NCBI GenBank assembly: GCA_963921195.1
Contig: OY992538.1
Span: 84,815,904-84,879,903, forward strand
DNA length: 64,000 bases
Direction: 5' to 3'
Origin: Pegoplata infirma
Lineage: Eukaryota; Arthropoda; Insecta; Diptera; Anthomyiidae
Shown here piece after piece: positions 12,701-25,283 of the stretch (the stretch's first letter is position 1; every line of letters begins with the position of its first letter). The position numbers were made by a program, and so were the translations under genes. The notes beneath the pieces were generated by a model. The model was not told where the DNA came from, did no database searches, and worked only from the letters and a program-made list of their open reading frames with translations.

Positions 12701-12988
12701 TTAGAGGATCCTACATTTCAAATTTCCAATTAATTGGATTTTTTTCAGAAAAAATAAAAAGTACCAAAGTAGTCGCTTTTTCCCCTTTTTCAACCCTTCG
12801 TTTTTACCCCATAAAATCAACATTTCCAAAAACCCAGCCTTAGCGGATATGTATTCCGGGAGGTGAAACTACAATCCAAATTTCAAGACTCTATCTTCAG
12901 TGGTTTGGGCTGTGGGATGATGCGTGATTAGTATGTCAGTCAGTCAGTCATCAGTCAGTCACGTAACTACTTTATATATATAGATAGA
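9774..12988 (+). repeat. ACTAG-type element C1 with ~275-bp higher-order tandem array
   Basis: It starts ACTAGCGTGCGCAGGG and ends with GTCAGTCAGTCA repeats followed by TATATATAGATAG. From about 10,370 it holds diverged monomers of roughly 135 bp. From 11,400 two alternating monomer types form a dimer: type A (TCGGAATTTCGAAAAAGTA) at 11401, 11676, 11975, 12244 and 12514, and type B (CGTTAGAGGATCCTAC) at 11581, 11859, 12149, 12429 and 12699. Spacing is 269-299 bp. The segment 10,125-10,220 is a pentamer-like run of TTCCATTTCGTTCC. It is non-coding. Confidence 0.8.
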
Positions 12989-14024
12989 AGATAATTATTT
13001 AATTAATTTTTAAAATTTTTTTTTTCTTAAATTTATTTTTTTTTGGATTGCAACTTTTTTTGCTTATGTAATATGTAATTACTCCCATAACTATACACAG
13101 CATAGAGTAACTCTTTCTACGCTAGATATATATGTCAGCTAGTCCATGAGGCTCCATGGGGAAATGGCATTTAAGTTTTACGGAAGTGCTTTTTTTTTTC
13201 AAATTCATTTATAACTAAAATTTTGAAATTATTTATTATAAGTTACTTGTTGATAGTTTTTAATATTATTATTATTAAATATATTTTGTAGAAATTTCGC
13301 AAAAAAAAAAACGTAAAAGTCTAGTTTTCAGTTAGTCTCTAACTTTATCTACTTACTCACTGTAAATCCTTAAAGTTTGTAAAATAAAAATCTCTATTTT
13401 AGGGACAAAAGGATCTATACTTGTCAAGCAAAATTGGGGCTAAGAAGGGGGTTTATAGGTCCAAATTCTTGTAGAATAACTACAATAGAGTTACAGATCT
13501 TAAAAGTAACAGCGAATAGCAAATAGCTTTGGCCAGAACTGCGTAATCGTCGTAGGGCAAAATTTTTCCCCATGAAAAATTAAGGGTAAGGAGAGTGGTT
13601 AGGGGTCCAATTTTTTGTATAGTTACTTTTGTTAGGTCAAAGATTAAGACAATGAACAGAAAATCAAAATCGTCTCGGCAGAAAATGTATGGTCGTCAAA
13701 GGGTTAAGGCGTTTTTGGAGTAAGAAAGAGTTCCGATCATTATTTTAAAAGATTTTTCACAAAAAATTAATGTTTACCGTGACTGAACGCAATATTAAAA
13801 TGTTCGCATGTAATCTCAAAATTATTAAAAATTATGACATTTGTGCATTTTTAAAGCCTATTATCAAAAAAAAAATATTTTTAAAATACCACTACAAGTG
13901 TTTAAATTGAATTTTTTCATATAAAAATGTTAAAATACTTTGAATTAACGTGAGATGTGCGTGAGTCTCGACAATCACCGCAATATTTTTCATAAAATTG
14001 GATTACAAACTAGTTCCATTTTTT
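12989..14024. other. Unassigned stretch
   Basis: No gene is seen. Two weakly similar units (around 13,425-13,500 and 13,565-13,630, sharing GGTCCAA and GTATAGTTAC/TAGAATAACTAC) suggest an old tandem repeat. The rest is AT-rich. Confidence 0.4.
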
Positions 14025-15078
14025 TATACCCTCCACTCTAGTGATAGAGGGTATATATAAGTTTGTCATTCCGTTTGTAACACATCGAAATATTGGTCTA
14101 GGACCCCATAAAGTATATATATTCATGATCCTTGATCGATTTTAAGTCGATCTAGCGATGTCCGTCCGTCCGTCCGTCTGTCTGTCTGTCCGTTGAAAAC
14201 ACGCTAACTTTTGAAAGACTTTACGGAGGCTCCTTAAGTTTGACATATATGTTCTACATTTACCGGGTCAGGTTGGTATTGCAATCCAGCGAAATCGGTC
14301 CAGTGGTTCAAAAGTTATGAGCAAAATAGTAAATTTCGGCAAGGGTATTTTTCGAATTTACAAGATTAAAACCACTATAACTTTCGAAAGAAAATTCTGA
14401 GGAGGCTGTAGCTTAGCATCTATATTTGTCGTTCCCCATGGCTGTTTGGTTTTGAATTTCAGCAAAATCGGTTCAGTGGTTCAAAAGTTATAAGCAAAGC
14501 ACTGTATTTCAGATTTGTTTCACCTTAAACTGTTTAAAAATCGTTAAACAAGTTTTAAGGGAATGGTGAAATACCAGATTTGTAAAACTTGTTAGTGTAA
14601 CTGTATGTAACGGGAAAAAAATCAAATAAAGTATGTGTATGATTGAATGTTAATTTGTTTTTAAAGAAGAGGATAGTAATTTAAAAAGTGGAAAATATGT
14701 GAAATAGTTTTTTTTGTATTACATATAGGTATAAAACAACAAAAATATTTTACAAAGTAATTTGTTACTCAAAGAAATTGTACACTAAAAAAATATTTAC
14801 ACTCAAAAAAATTGTTACACTCAAAAAAAAAATGTACACATTATTATTTTTTTTTTAATGAAATGGCAGACTCATAAAAATGTTGACAGTCAAAAAAATT
14901 TTACACTCAAAAAAATTTGATTGATTTAAAGAAAGTTTGACTCAAAATAATATACATATTTCTAATAAAAAATTTGTAATGAAATTTTTTGGAATTTTTT
15001 TTAGAAAATTACTATCAGATAACATTGTGGAGGGTATTCATAGATTCGATTAAGTCGAATTTAATTTTTCTACTTGTT
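14025..15078 (-). mobile_element. DINE-like element, near full length
   Basis: On the minus strand it starts ACAAGTAGAAAAATTAAATT with a TTCGACTTAATCGAA hairpin. It ends at the left with the hairpin TATACCCTCCACTCTAGTGA/AGAGGGTATA. Between them are the conserved CATTCCGTTTGTAACACATC and GATCGATTTTAAGTCGATC blocks and a (GTCC/GTCT)n tract at 14,158-14,193. This is the architecture of DINE-1/mini-me (non-autonomous, Helentron-associated) elements of flies. It is non-coding and relies on a rolling-circle transposase supplied elsewhere. Confidence 0.8.
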
Positions 15079-15266
15079 TTTTATAGTTTTTCGAAAAATT
15101 ATTTAGATCAAATTCACTGAAAAAACTTCGTGAGTCTCAAATGCTCACGCGTGACTTACCTTTATCGTGAGTAACAAAAAAATTAAGGTAAATTATGTTA
15201 CTGATTATGTTTTGAGATTAACTATTTTTTTTAGTATTGTTTTATACATACAAACTTTTATAACTA

Positions 15267-16639
15267 CCCAGTCAAAAAATACAATCGAGTCAGTGTCGGC
15301 AAAGCGTTGGTGACAGTGGCCCCAACGCTGGCATAACGTCGGCTATACAAATTTACAACGTCTCCCCAACGACTAAATGATAACGTCGGAGTACGGTCTG
15401 GCGACGCTATTTTCTGACGCCGGCAAGGCGTTGGATTTACAAATTTTTCAGTGACCTCCCAACGTCAAAAAATAACGTCAGAGGATGGTTTTACGACGCT
15501 TTTGTACATCTTAAAGAAAATAATATATGACCAAATATTTTCCAAGACGGTAAAAGAACTTTTATACTCATCTGAATTTTTTGTGGTTTTTCTTTGTTTT
15601 TAACCATTTTATGTATTTTTTTAATATACCGAAAAACTTCCCAAGAAAAAATGTGGCAGTGAAAAAGGTACTGTGGTAACTGTTTATTACGCTTTTTAAT
15701 AACAGAGTTGCATTTTTTTAAATTGATGTCATATATATTGTTTCTTTACAATACAGCAGCAGGAAACTGCTGCACAAAAAAACAGCAAAACCAAAAGTTT
15801 TTGGTAGAAAGCTGAATTTAAGACAAGAAAAAACATTGAAATTCGATATTAAATTCAAAGAATTGATTTGAAAATAAATTTTTCAATATTTAATTTAAGA
15901 CTAGCTGGACCCGGTCCGCGCTGCTGGGCCAGCTAGTAGCCTTTAGTTCCACTCGCGGTAAGCATTATCTATAGAGAAATCTCAACAAAATCGGTTCAGC
16001 CATTTTTGCGTGATTGCGAAACGGACAGACGTAACGCTAAGTATAGTACAAAACAGATTTGTCATTTAGGCATCTTTATCGAATCGTGGATTAATATTGC
16101 CTAAAGTTCCAACTTGCGTCTTCGGTTAGTACTATCAGTGCTGCAAATTTAATTGAAATCGGTTTAGCACTTTTTGTGTGATTGCGGAAGAGGAAGAAAT
16201 TACTTTTTATTTAATAAAAAAAGAAGTGTCATTTTTATACCCCTTTATCGCCCTATTATGTGACCTACATTTCCCGCTCGGTTAGTGCTATCTTAGTGAC
16301 AGATTCGGCTTAACCGTTCTTGCATTATTGCAAAACACGCAGACATAATTTTTAATTAAATTCGGAGTTTTGCTTGTCTGGAGTTTATATTATCCTAAGG
16401 GGTGGTATTTTTTATTAAAATTTTTAATTTTCTTTAGACTGCTGTTATTTTTTTTTAACAAAACAAAGACTTTTTTATTTAAAACTAAAAAATCAATAAA
16501 CTTGAAAATGGTTGTAAATTTAGTAAATACAGTGCTGCCGCAGCACTGCAGGAGTGGTGCTGACGCAACACGGGTGATACAAAAAAACAGTGTTTGGGCA
16601 TCGCTATATTTTTATAACCGTCGGCAATTTCTGACTGGG
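15267..16639. mobile_element. CCCAGTCA-ended MITE with nested repeat
   Basis: Ends CCCAGTCAAAAAAT and ATTTCTGACTGGG are imperfect inverted repeats flanked by TA (15265-15266, 16640-16641). Subterminal regions are GC-richer, with repeated AACGTC/GACGTT and GCAGCACTGC motifs. The start of an ACTAG-type element (15,902) lies inside, and its 160-bp repeats continue beyond 16,640, so the order of insertion is unclear. It is non-coding. Confidence 0.5.
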
Positions 16640-18445
16640 TAATTTACTTTTTTTTTTAAGTCGTGAAAAGATGCTGTAATCATGTCCGACCATGCCTATT
16701 TTTTATATAGAGCCTAAAAACATCATACCAAACAATCTTGCCAAATTTCGGGTCGATATCTCAGCTAGAAGAGTTTTGGCCAGAAAATACCTAAAAATTC
16801 CCTATAGTGCGCGGTTAGCACTTTATGTGGTGAAAACTTCAATAAAAACATAACTTTCACTGTATTTCAAGTGGGTATCGCATTTAACGCGTTTAGTTCA
16901 ATTTCGGTCACATGTGACCTATAGTTCCCCTATTGGTTAGCATGTGAAGAAAATTGCAATTAAGTTTGCTCAGCAGTTTTTCCACGATTGCGGAACAGTA
17001 CTAAAAGGCGTGCCATTATATGCCTTTTTATCAATCGCTGTTTAATATTGCCTATAGCACTATTTGTGTTGAAAATTTCTTTAAAATCGGCTCAGCTGTT
17101 TTCAGGTTCTAATATGGCATATAGTTTGCGATCAGTTAGTTCTAACAGTAGTGGTTAAAGGAATACGACAGAAATAACGTTCTGTATATTACAAAATGAC
17201 GTGCCATTTAAGTCCTATTTGTCCGCATCTTATATGGCATATACTTACGAAACAGGAAGAAATATCCTTTGTCTGGTCGTGTCTATAGTTTCCGCGTCAA
17301 TAAGTACTAACTGTGGTGAAAATTATAATAACATCGGGTTCGCCGTTTAAGCGTGATTACGGAAAGACAGAATAAACTTTCAGTACATAGCTAAAGGCGT
17401 GGCAGTTGATACAGACTAAAGATATTTATGGAAACAGTTTTCTTAAAGCGTTATTAAGGAGCGGTATTAAGGAGCGTTATTAAGGAACATGCAAAAACAC
17501 TTTCAGTATATTACAAAGGCGCATGTCAATTTACGCCCCTTTGTCCAAACGCGCTCCATTTTAATCTATAGTTCCCGCATCGGTAAGTACTTACTATCTG
17601 TGGAATAAATTTCATTCTAAGCGGTTTAGCATTTTATGCTAGATTACGGAACAGACAGAAATAGCGTTTAATAAAATAAAAGGGAGCGTGCTTTTTTATT
17701 TTTTATTAAAATCGGTATAGTGGTTTCAGCATGATTACGGAACATGCAGAGCAAACTTTCAGTATAGTAGAAAGGGGCGTGGAATTTTCCGCCCCTTTGT
17801 CCGATCGCGGTCGCTTATAGCCAATAGTTCCCGCCTCGGTTAGTACCATCTTTGGTAAAAATTTCATGAAAATCGGTTCAGCCGTTTATGCGTGATTACG
17901 GAACAGGAAGAAATAACTTTCAATGTAATACGAAGGGGCGTGGCATTTTACGCCCCTTTTTTTCGATAGCCCTCTATTCTGGCTCATAGTTTTCGCTTCG
18001 GTTAATACTATCTGTGATAAAAATTTCAGTGAAATCGGTTAAATCGCTTTTCAGTGATTGCGAAACAGGCAGACATGGATTCTGTATAGTCCAAAGGGGC
18101 GTGGCATTTTGCGCCCATTTTTTCAATCGCGGATTTTTCTGGCCTATAGTTCCCGCGTCAATTAGTACTATCTGTGGTGAAAATTTCATGAAAATCGGTT
18201 CAGTCGTTTTTCCGTTATTGGCGGACAGGCAGATATAGCTTTAGCATGGTAAATAGGGGCGTGGAATTTTACGCCCCTTTGTCCGATCGCGGTCGCTTAT
18301 GGCCTATATTTCCCGCCTCGGTTAGTACTATCTGTGGTGAAAATTTCAGGAAAATCGGTTAAGCCGTTCTTTACTTATTGAGGAACAGACAGACAGAGAG
18401 CCAGAAAGACAGACAGACAAACCAACAATCAGATTTATAATATTA
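15902..18445 (+). repeat. ACTAG-type element B1, 160-bp tandem array
   Basis: It starts with the hairpin-forming TAGCTGGACCC/GGGCCAGCTA and is built of a diverged monomer of about 160 bp. Each unit carries TTCCCGCCTCGGTTAGTAC, then AAAATCGGTTCAGCCG, then ATTACGGAACAG, then a GGGGCGTGG/ACGCCCC hairpin. AATCGG occurs at 17871, 18033, 18193 and 18353 (162, 160 and 160 bp apart). It ends GACAGACAGACAAACCAAC...ATAATATTA. No coding capacity is seen; short ORFs merely follow the repeat. Confidence 0.75.
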
Positions 18446-19770
18446 ACTAGCTGTTTTGCGCCCGGCGTTGCCCGGGTTAAAAAAAATATCATACAATGAA
18501 TTCGCTTTTTTATTAGCGAGTTTATCTACTGCTTCGTGACTTTTCACTGGTGATCTTTTTTTTTTTTATTTCGCTTAGAACCGGGTTAGGAACAGTTGCC
18601 TTTTAGGGTAAATATTAACACAACAAAATATTGGACTTGGGGGAACTTTTTTTGGGTTCCTGTTCTGACTTGAAAATCGGGAAGCTAAGAACAAAGTGAG
18701 AAAATGTTAAATTTTTTTCTGAAAATATATTTTAATATTAGATAATTAAGAAATTCTGTTTCGAATAAAATTTAGTACTGGTGAAAATTTTAATAACATC
18801 GGGTTCGCGTCTCAGTTTGATTACGGAACAGGCAGAAAAAACTTTCAGTACATTGCAAAAGGTGTGGAAATTTACACCTCTCTGTACAATCGCCCGTTGA
18901 TACAGACAGAAAAAATGTTCAGTATAGTAAAAAGGCCTGAATCAATTTATACCACTTTGTCCAAACGCACTCTATTTTAATCTATAGTTCCCGTCTGTGG
19001 TAAAAGTCTCATTTAAATCGGTTCTGCCGTTTATGATAGATTGCGGAACAGGCAGATATAGCGTTCAATAAATGAAAAAGGGTCGTGCTATTTTACGCCC
19101 TTTTGACGGAGTGGAATTTTCTGCTCCTTTGCCCAAACGCACTCTATTATAATCTACTATTACCGCCTTGTTCAGTATTATCTGTAGTAAAAATTTTATT
19201 AAAATCGGTTCAGCCGTTTTTGCGTGATTACGGAACAGGCAGAATCTACTCTCAATGTATCACAAAAGGCCGTGGCGTCTTACGCCCCTTTTTTCGATCG
19301 CCCTTTATTTTGGCGCATAGTTTTTGCCTCGATAAATACTATCTGAGGTGAAAATTTCATGAAATTCGGTTCAGCAATTTAAGCGTGATTGCGGAAAAGG
19401 CAGAAATATCTTTCAATGTAATTCAAAGGGGCGTGGCATTTTACTTCCCTCTTTTCGATCGCCCTCTATTGTAGCTCATAGTTTCCGCCTCGGATAGTAC
19501 TATTTGTAGTAAAAATTTCATTAAAATCGGTTCAGCCGTTTATGTGTTATTACCGAAAAGGCAGAATAACATTCCAGAAAATAAAAAGGAGCGTGGAATT
19601 TTACGCCCCTTTGTCCGATCGCTCTTTTTGATAGCCTATAGTTTCCGCCTCGGTTAGTACTATCTGTGGTGAAAATTTCTTGAAAATCGGTTCAGCCGTT
19701 CTCAACTGATTGCGGAACAGACAGACGGACAGACAGACAGACAAACCAACACTCAGATTTATAATATTAA
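18446..19770 (+). repeat. ACTAG-type element B2, 160-bp tandem array
   Basis: It begins ACTAGCTGTTTTGCGCCCGG exactly where B1 ends, so the two copies are head to tail. The monomer is the same: AATCGG or its variant lies at 19203, 19363, 19525 and 19685 (160, 162 and 160 bp apart). It ends ATAATATTAA like B1. The left 100 bp preserves the empty target of the MITE at 7127-9230. Confidence 0.75.
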
Positions 19771-19783
19771 TAGGGATAGGGAC

Positions 19784-19902
19784 TAGAGTTTTATTCTAGC
19801 TCGAGGCCCAAAAATATTTCTATTTTCTAAATTAAAAATACTCTATTATGACAATATCATACATAGAAATATTTTTGGTCCTCGAGCTAGAATAAAACTC
19901 TA
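19784..19902. mobile_element. 119-bp hairpin MITE
   Basis: TAGAGTTTTATTCTAGCTCG at the left is matched by its inverted partner ending AATAAAACTCTA at the right. The inverted repeats extend about 40 bp per arm around a short AT-rich loop. The TAGAG end resembles the hAT ends in this window, but no clear 8-bp duplication is seen. Confidence 0.75.
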
Positions 19903-19914
19903 ATCGAATATATA

Positions 19915-21862
19915 TGGGGCATTCCAGGCCAAATCACTCACTTTTATACCTGACCCCGTTCGATTTATTTTATTGGATATGTTTTAGTACTTATTAAATG
20001 CAATTTGGACACCAATTTTCAGCCTTTTATTCCAAGACGGAGTTGAGTAATCTATTTTTCAAAATGGCGATTTTTTCAAAATGCAATTTGTATGAAAATA
20101 TGCAAAAATATGCATTTATACCAAAATATGCAAAAATATGCAACTACAAATCGATGCCATTTTATTGCAAATTTCTTGATTTGGATAGATATTTAGTTTG
20201 TTGTATGATAAAAGTTATGAGTAAAAATATGCATTTTCATGAAAGTACTTGCCCTACTTATTTGTTAACGTTTAAAAATTAAAATCGACTTTTTGAAAAA
20301 GTCCGAAACCTTCGATTTTTTTTTTAAAGTCTAAAAGTTCTACACTAAATTACGCAACTTTTAAGCCATAATTTGAGATTTGATCGCAATTCGTTCTATT
20401 TTTTTTTTTCAAATTTTTAAAATTGCACCTTTTATTTTTTGACTCTGATTTATATCATATGGTGCTCCAAAAAAAATAAATTGTTAGATACTGACCATAA
20501 CTTACCCAAGATACATTCATTTCGAGGTAAAAAATACGTCTCACGAAAATTAAGAACGATCGGACATGGGTAAGGCGTTCCGCATGGGCCTTGAAGTTTG
20601 GAAAACGGATTACAAAGAAAAATATGATTTTTTTTCTGTTTTCTAATTTTTTTTTGTATTTTAAATTAAGTTTAAATTCAAGTGGTTACAGAATTATAAT
20701 ACGGAGTAAAATACAAGTTATTACAACTTCCCCAGGCATCTAACGTGGGGCAGACCACTTGATTAAGCAATACAATCCGATTTTTGAAATTCATTGAAAT
20801 TTTCTACTGTAATAACATTTTTTTATTCTTCAAGTTCAAATGTATTTAGATGACAAGTACTTTTCATATTGTGTTTTGCTAACATGTTTTAAATTAATGC
20901 TAAAAAATGCATACATTTTCAACACCTTTTTGAAATCTCTATTTTAAATTTATTTTTTTTTTTTTGTTTTAAAATTTGGAAAAACCAAAAAAATATTACA
21001 CTGAAACATGAATAATGAAAAAATGTTATTATAGTAGATAATTTTAATAAATTTTAAAAAAGGGACTCGTATTCTTTAATCAAGTGGTATGACACACGCT
21101 AGATGCCTGGGGAAGTTGTAATAACTTGGCTGATTTTCAACCGATTTTAGTTTTTAATACCTTATTAGAAAGGTATTTTACTCCACATCATAATTCTGTA
21201 ACCAGTTGAATTAAAACTTAACCTAAAATACCAAAAAATTGCGAAAACAGAAAAAAATTCTTATTTTTCCTTGTAATCCTTTTTTAAGCTGAACGCCTTA
21301 CCCATGTCCGATCGTCCTTAATTTTTGTGAGACGTATTTTTACCTCCAAATGAATATATCAGTATCTAACAGTTTATTGTTTTTGGAGCACCATATAAAA
21401 TATATCAGAGTCAAAAAATAAAAGGTGCAATTTTCAAAATTTGAAAAAAATAGAACGATCTGCGATCACATCTCAAATTATAGCTTAAAAGTTGCGTAAT
21501 TTAGAGTAGAACTTTTAGATTTTTAAAAAAAAAAAAAACTAAGGTTTCGGACTTTTTCACAAAGTCGATTTCAATTTTTAAACGTTAACAAATAAGTGAT
21601 AATTACTTCGAATAATTTTTTGATATTTTTTTTCTAAAACAACATTTAAATACCAACAAAACGTGGTCCAACTTTTTTAAGATATCTATATTTTTTAATG
21701 GTCAAAATTAAATAAAAATTTCAATTTTTTGAGAAAATCGCCATTTTGAAAAATTGATGACTCAACACCATCTTGGAATAAAAGGCTGAAAACATATCTA
21801 AAAATAAAATAAATCGAAAGGGGTCGGGTCTAAAAGTGAGTGATTTGGCCTGGAATGCCCCA
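19915..21862. mobile_element. 1.95-kb palindromic TA element, TGGGGCATTCC subfamily 2
   Basis: It starts TGGGGCATTCCAGGCC and ends GGCCTGGAATGCCCCA, flanked by TA (19913-19914, 21863-21864). Inverted arms can be followed to the centre near 20,890: for example, 20,350-20,510 is inverted at 21,360-21,520, and 20,711-20,766 is inverted at 21,062-21,126. No transposase is present. The termini match the palindromes at 7889, 31168, 34795 and 54811, although the interior differs. Confidence 0.9.
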
Positions 21863-21979
21863 TATACATTAGAGTGTCCCTTATTTTGGAAATGTTTGAA
21901 ATGTTGAGACGGTACCCGCTCATTTTTTTCCATTTGACTTAAAAATAACTTAGGAAAAATTTTACGCCCCTACGACCAC

Positions 21980-22717
21980 CCCAGCAAAACTTAGATTACC
22001 AAATAAGGTATAAAATAAGGTATAGGATCTCTTATTTTATACATTGCAGCATTGATGATTTTAACAGGCGATGAGACTCAAAGTAATGCATCCACATTAT
22101 CACAAAGAATACCAGTAAGGCATAAAATAAGTCATAAATTTATAACGAAGAATACGAGTAAGGTGTAAAATATATGATATTTTATAGGTTACGAGAAATG
22201 AAATAATAAAGCATACCAGAAGATAATACTATATATAAGGTGTTACGAGTAGTGAAAAAGTAATTTTGTATTAAATTTACTCACGTGATTGTAAGTGAGT
22301 GTAAGTAGACAAAATATGCTCGTGAGTGTGTGTCGTTAGAAATTTCCTGTCGTGAGCCCATCTCTAGTTTAAACTTATGCATTTTTTTATAAAATAATTA
22401 TTTTTTATGTTATTGTAATGCATTATGCATCCAATTATAAATAATACATTATTTCAAACTTTCAAATAACACATAATGTAACCAAATATAAGTCATCCAT
22501 GATTTAATGTTTAGAAATAACAAATATGAAATAAATTTTTTCCAATAATCATGCATTACGTAGCAAATTATTAGTAATGCATTATTTTTCACTTGAAAAT
22601 GATACGTTGTGGAACAAATGTTTGGTAAGACATCATAAAATAATGCTACAAATATGTTATATGCATTACCTGGTAATGTGTTATATAATCACTACCCATT
22701 ACCAAAGTTTTGCTGGG
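21980..22717. mobile_element. CCCAGCAAAACTT-ended MITE
   Basis: CCCAGCAAAACTT at the left is matched by AAGTTTTGCTGGG at the right. The interior is rich in GGTATAAAATAAG and GTAATGCATTA-type repeats. It lies inside the left arm of the hAT-type element 21870-26842. The target duplication is unclear. It is non-coding. Confidence 0.65.
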
Positions 22718-25283
22718 ACGCACTATGCTTCGACCCATGGACAAAAGTCAAAAAAAAAATTTTTGTCTCAAATTGTGTTTAAATACAGATTTTTTGAAAG
22801 ATAATAAGGTATCTCAAATAAATATTAACAGAAATATATTTTCTGATTACTTTTGTCACCACGAGAGGGCGCTAAACTCAGAGAATTTTATGCAAAAACT
22901 ACTTAACAGGAAAATATTTTTTTAGCTGTTTCACAAAAATAATTCTCAAAAATTCATTTTTTAATAAAATGGTTCGAAATTTTGTTTTAAAGTACTTTGA
23001 TATATTTGTAGTGAAGTTAAAATATAGAATTTTGTATATATTTCCAAAAAAAATATTTTTTATTGCGCAGAAAAACAAGTTTTTTTTGTTGAAAATCCAA
23101 AAATAACTAAAGTTTGATGGAGTGTAAAAAAAAAATATAAAAAAATAGATATTTTTTTTTTTCTTTTTTTTGTAAGTTTAAACTCTTATCTAACAGCGTA
23201 TTCAAAAATTAGCGCCTATTTTTTACCACAAATTAGAAAAAAATGCGTTTTTTTAAATGCCTAAATTCATGATTTTTACTCAAATATCAAGCATTTAGGA
23301 GTGTTAAATATCATTGTGCAACACGATTTTATGTTTTGAAAGGGTAAAAAAGTAAAATAAATGTATATTAATAGTAGATCGAAATCCCCGCAGAATTTTG
23401 AAAATTTAGCTCGAGTTTTTTTTTATGGCCCACTGAAGTTTTTAATTATTTTTCAAAGGAGTTCAGAATAAGTAAAAAAAAATATTAATTTAATTTTGAG
23501 CTAAATGAGGTTAATAGATGTACAACGAAATTTGATGACGGTTCTTTTCTTAGAACATATTAACCCTCTATCTCCTATTTTTAGGGGTCACTTTAGTCCC
23601 TTTTCCAAATATCGTCGTAGAGCACCACTTACACTTGCTTTTAAAGGGTTAACATGTTCTAAAAAATTTTTCTGCATAGAGTTTCATTGTTAGTTGTAAA
23701 AGACCAAAAATTCGTGAGATATAAGCAAAATGCTTAAAAAAGTAAAAATTTTAATTATCATATATTGTTAAATTGTGATTCACCACAATTGAAATAATTC
23801 GACAAAATATAACAAATGTACTTCTGAGCCTAATACTGTTAATAGCTATCTTCGGTAAAATTTTATGTTTCTTTTTTCTTAAAATATATTAACCCTCTAT
23901 CTCCTATTGTCAGGGGTCATTTCAGTCCCTTTTTTAAATATTCTTATAAAAAAAACACTTAAACATGCGTTTAAAGTGTTAAAACGTTATACAAACATTT
24001 AATAGATATCTTTAATCATTCCAAACCCATTAAAAAAAAGGAAAGACTTCAATGGGCCATAAAAAGAACTCGAGCTAAATTTTCAAAACAATTCGTTTTT
24101 GGTTTACAAACGGTATATCTTCATTTTTAGTTTTGTCCAATTTAAGATACAATCTGTGACCTCAAATTTGTTGCACAGTGTATTCTATTGAAGCTTTAAG
24201 TTATGTGAAATAACTCTTAAATTATAAATTATATTCAAGAAACTTTAAAAAAGTAATTTAGTATTACGCTTTAACCTTTAAACGCTCGTTTTATTAAATT
24301 TTATAAAAATATTTGAAATAAGGACTAAAATGACCCCTTAAAATGGGAGATGGAGGGTTAATATGTTCTAACAAAAGAACCGTCATTAAATTTCACTGAA
24401 GACATCTTAAGACATTTTTTATGTCAGTAGTATTTTTAGTACATTTTTTCGACCTATTTCAGTCTACTTTGGTAAAAGCTATTTAACAATATATGATACT
24501 TTACAATTTTACTTTTTAAAGCATTTTGATTATATCGCACGATGTTTTGGTATTTGACAACCCCTAGTGAAATTTGATGCTTAACATTTTTGTAGAACAT
24601 TTTAACTATTAAAACGCACATTTTAGTGTTGTTCTATGAGGATATGTTAAAAAAGGACAAAAATTACCCCTAAAAATGGGAGATAGGGGGTTAATGTATT
24701 CTAAAAAAAGAACCGCCATAAAATTTTACTATAGACATGTATAAACATTATGTAGCTCAGAAGTTGATTTAATACATTTCTTTGACCTTTTTTAGATGAC
24801 TTTAAAAATAAAAATAACTTATTTTCCAAAAAAGGATGTTTTTATATTTTCCACACTGCTAATCCGATTTTCCCCAAATTTGGCATTAATATATATCTAA
24901 GGAATATTAATTTGCTTACAAAGTTTTTTTACGATCGGACAATTTTTGTAGGTGTTAAAGCGTTTCAAAGAAAAAGGATATATGGCAGGACCTTGAGTCC
25001 TTGCTCCGATTTAAGTGAAAATTTACATACACGTTGCTAGTGGAATGTGTATCAGCATGACCACTTTTTGTAATTTTTTGTGCATTATTGAAGCTAAAAT
25101 TACATTTTTCAATTTCAGGACACATGGGAGGTAGGCGTGTCCTTGCACCGATTTTTCCAAAAATTCATATTTTTCTTAACTAATATATTTTATGTTAGTG
25201 TACCAAATCTCAAAAATATCTGACAACTCCTTCTAATTTTGTCCCTTCGTTACATGGGAACGAAGCACTGTGGGACGCCTTCC
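22718..25283. repeat. Nested inverted-repeat region with AACCCTCTATCTCC units
   Basis: The outer ends CACTATGCTTCGACCCATGG (22,721) and CCCATGTAACGAAGCACTG-like sequence (25,250-25,270) are inverted partners. Inside, a unit with TTAACCCTCTATCTCCTAT followed by AGGGGTCA occurs forward at 23,561 and 23,890. It occurs inverted near 24,340 and 24,665. A block with GCTCGAGTTTTTTTTTATGG (23,409) returns inverted near 24,055. These are tandem and inverted repeats of an old foldback element, with no coding capacity. Confidence 0.55.

Noticed and set aside
15902..19770. CRISPR-like array
   Set aside because: Units of 160 bp are homologous over their whole length with no unique spacers; this is a eukaryotic tandem repeat.
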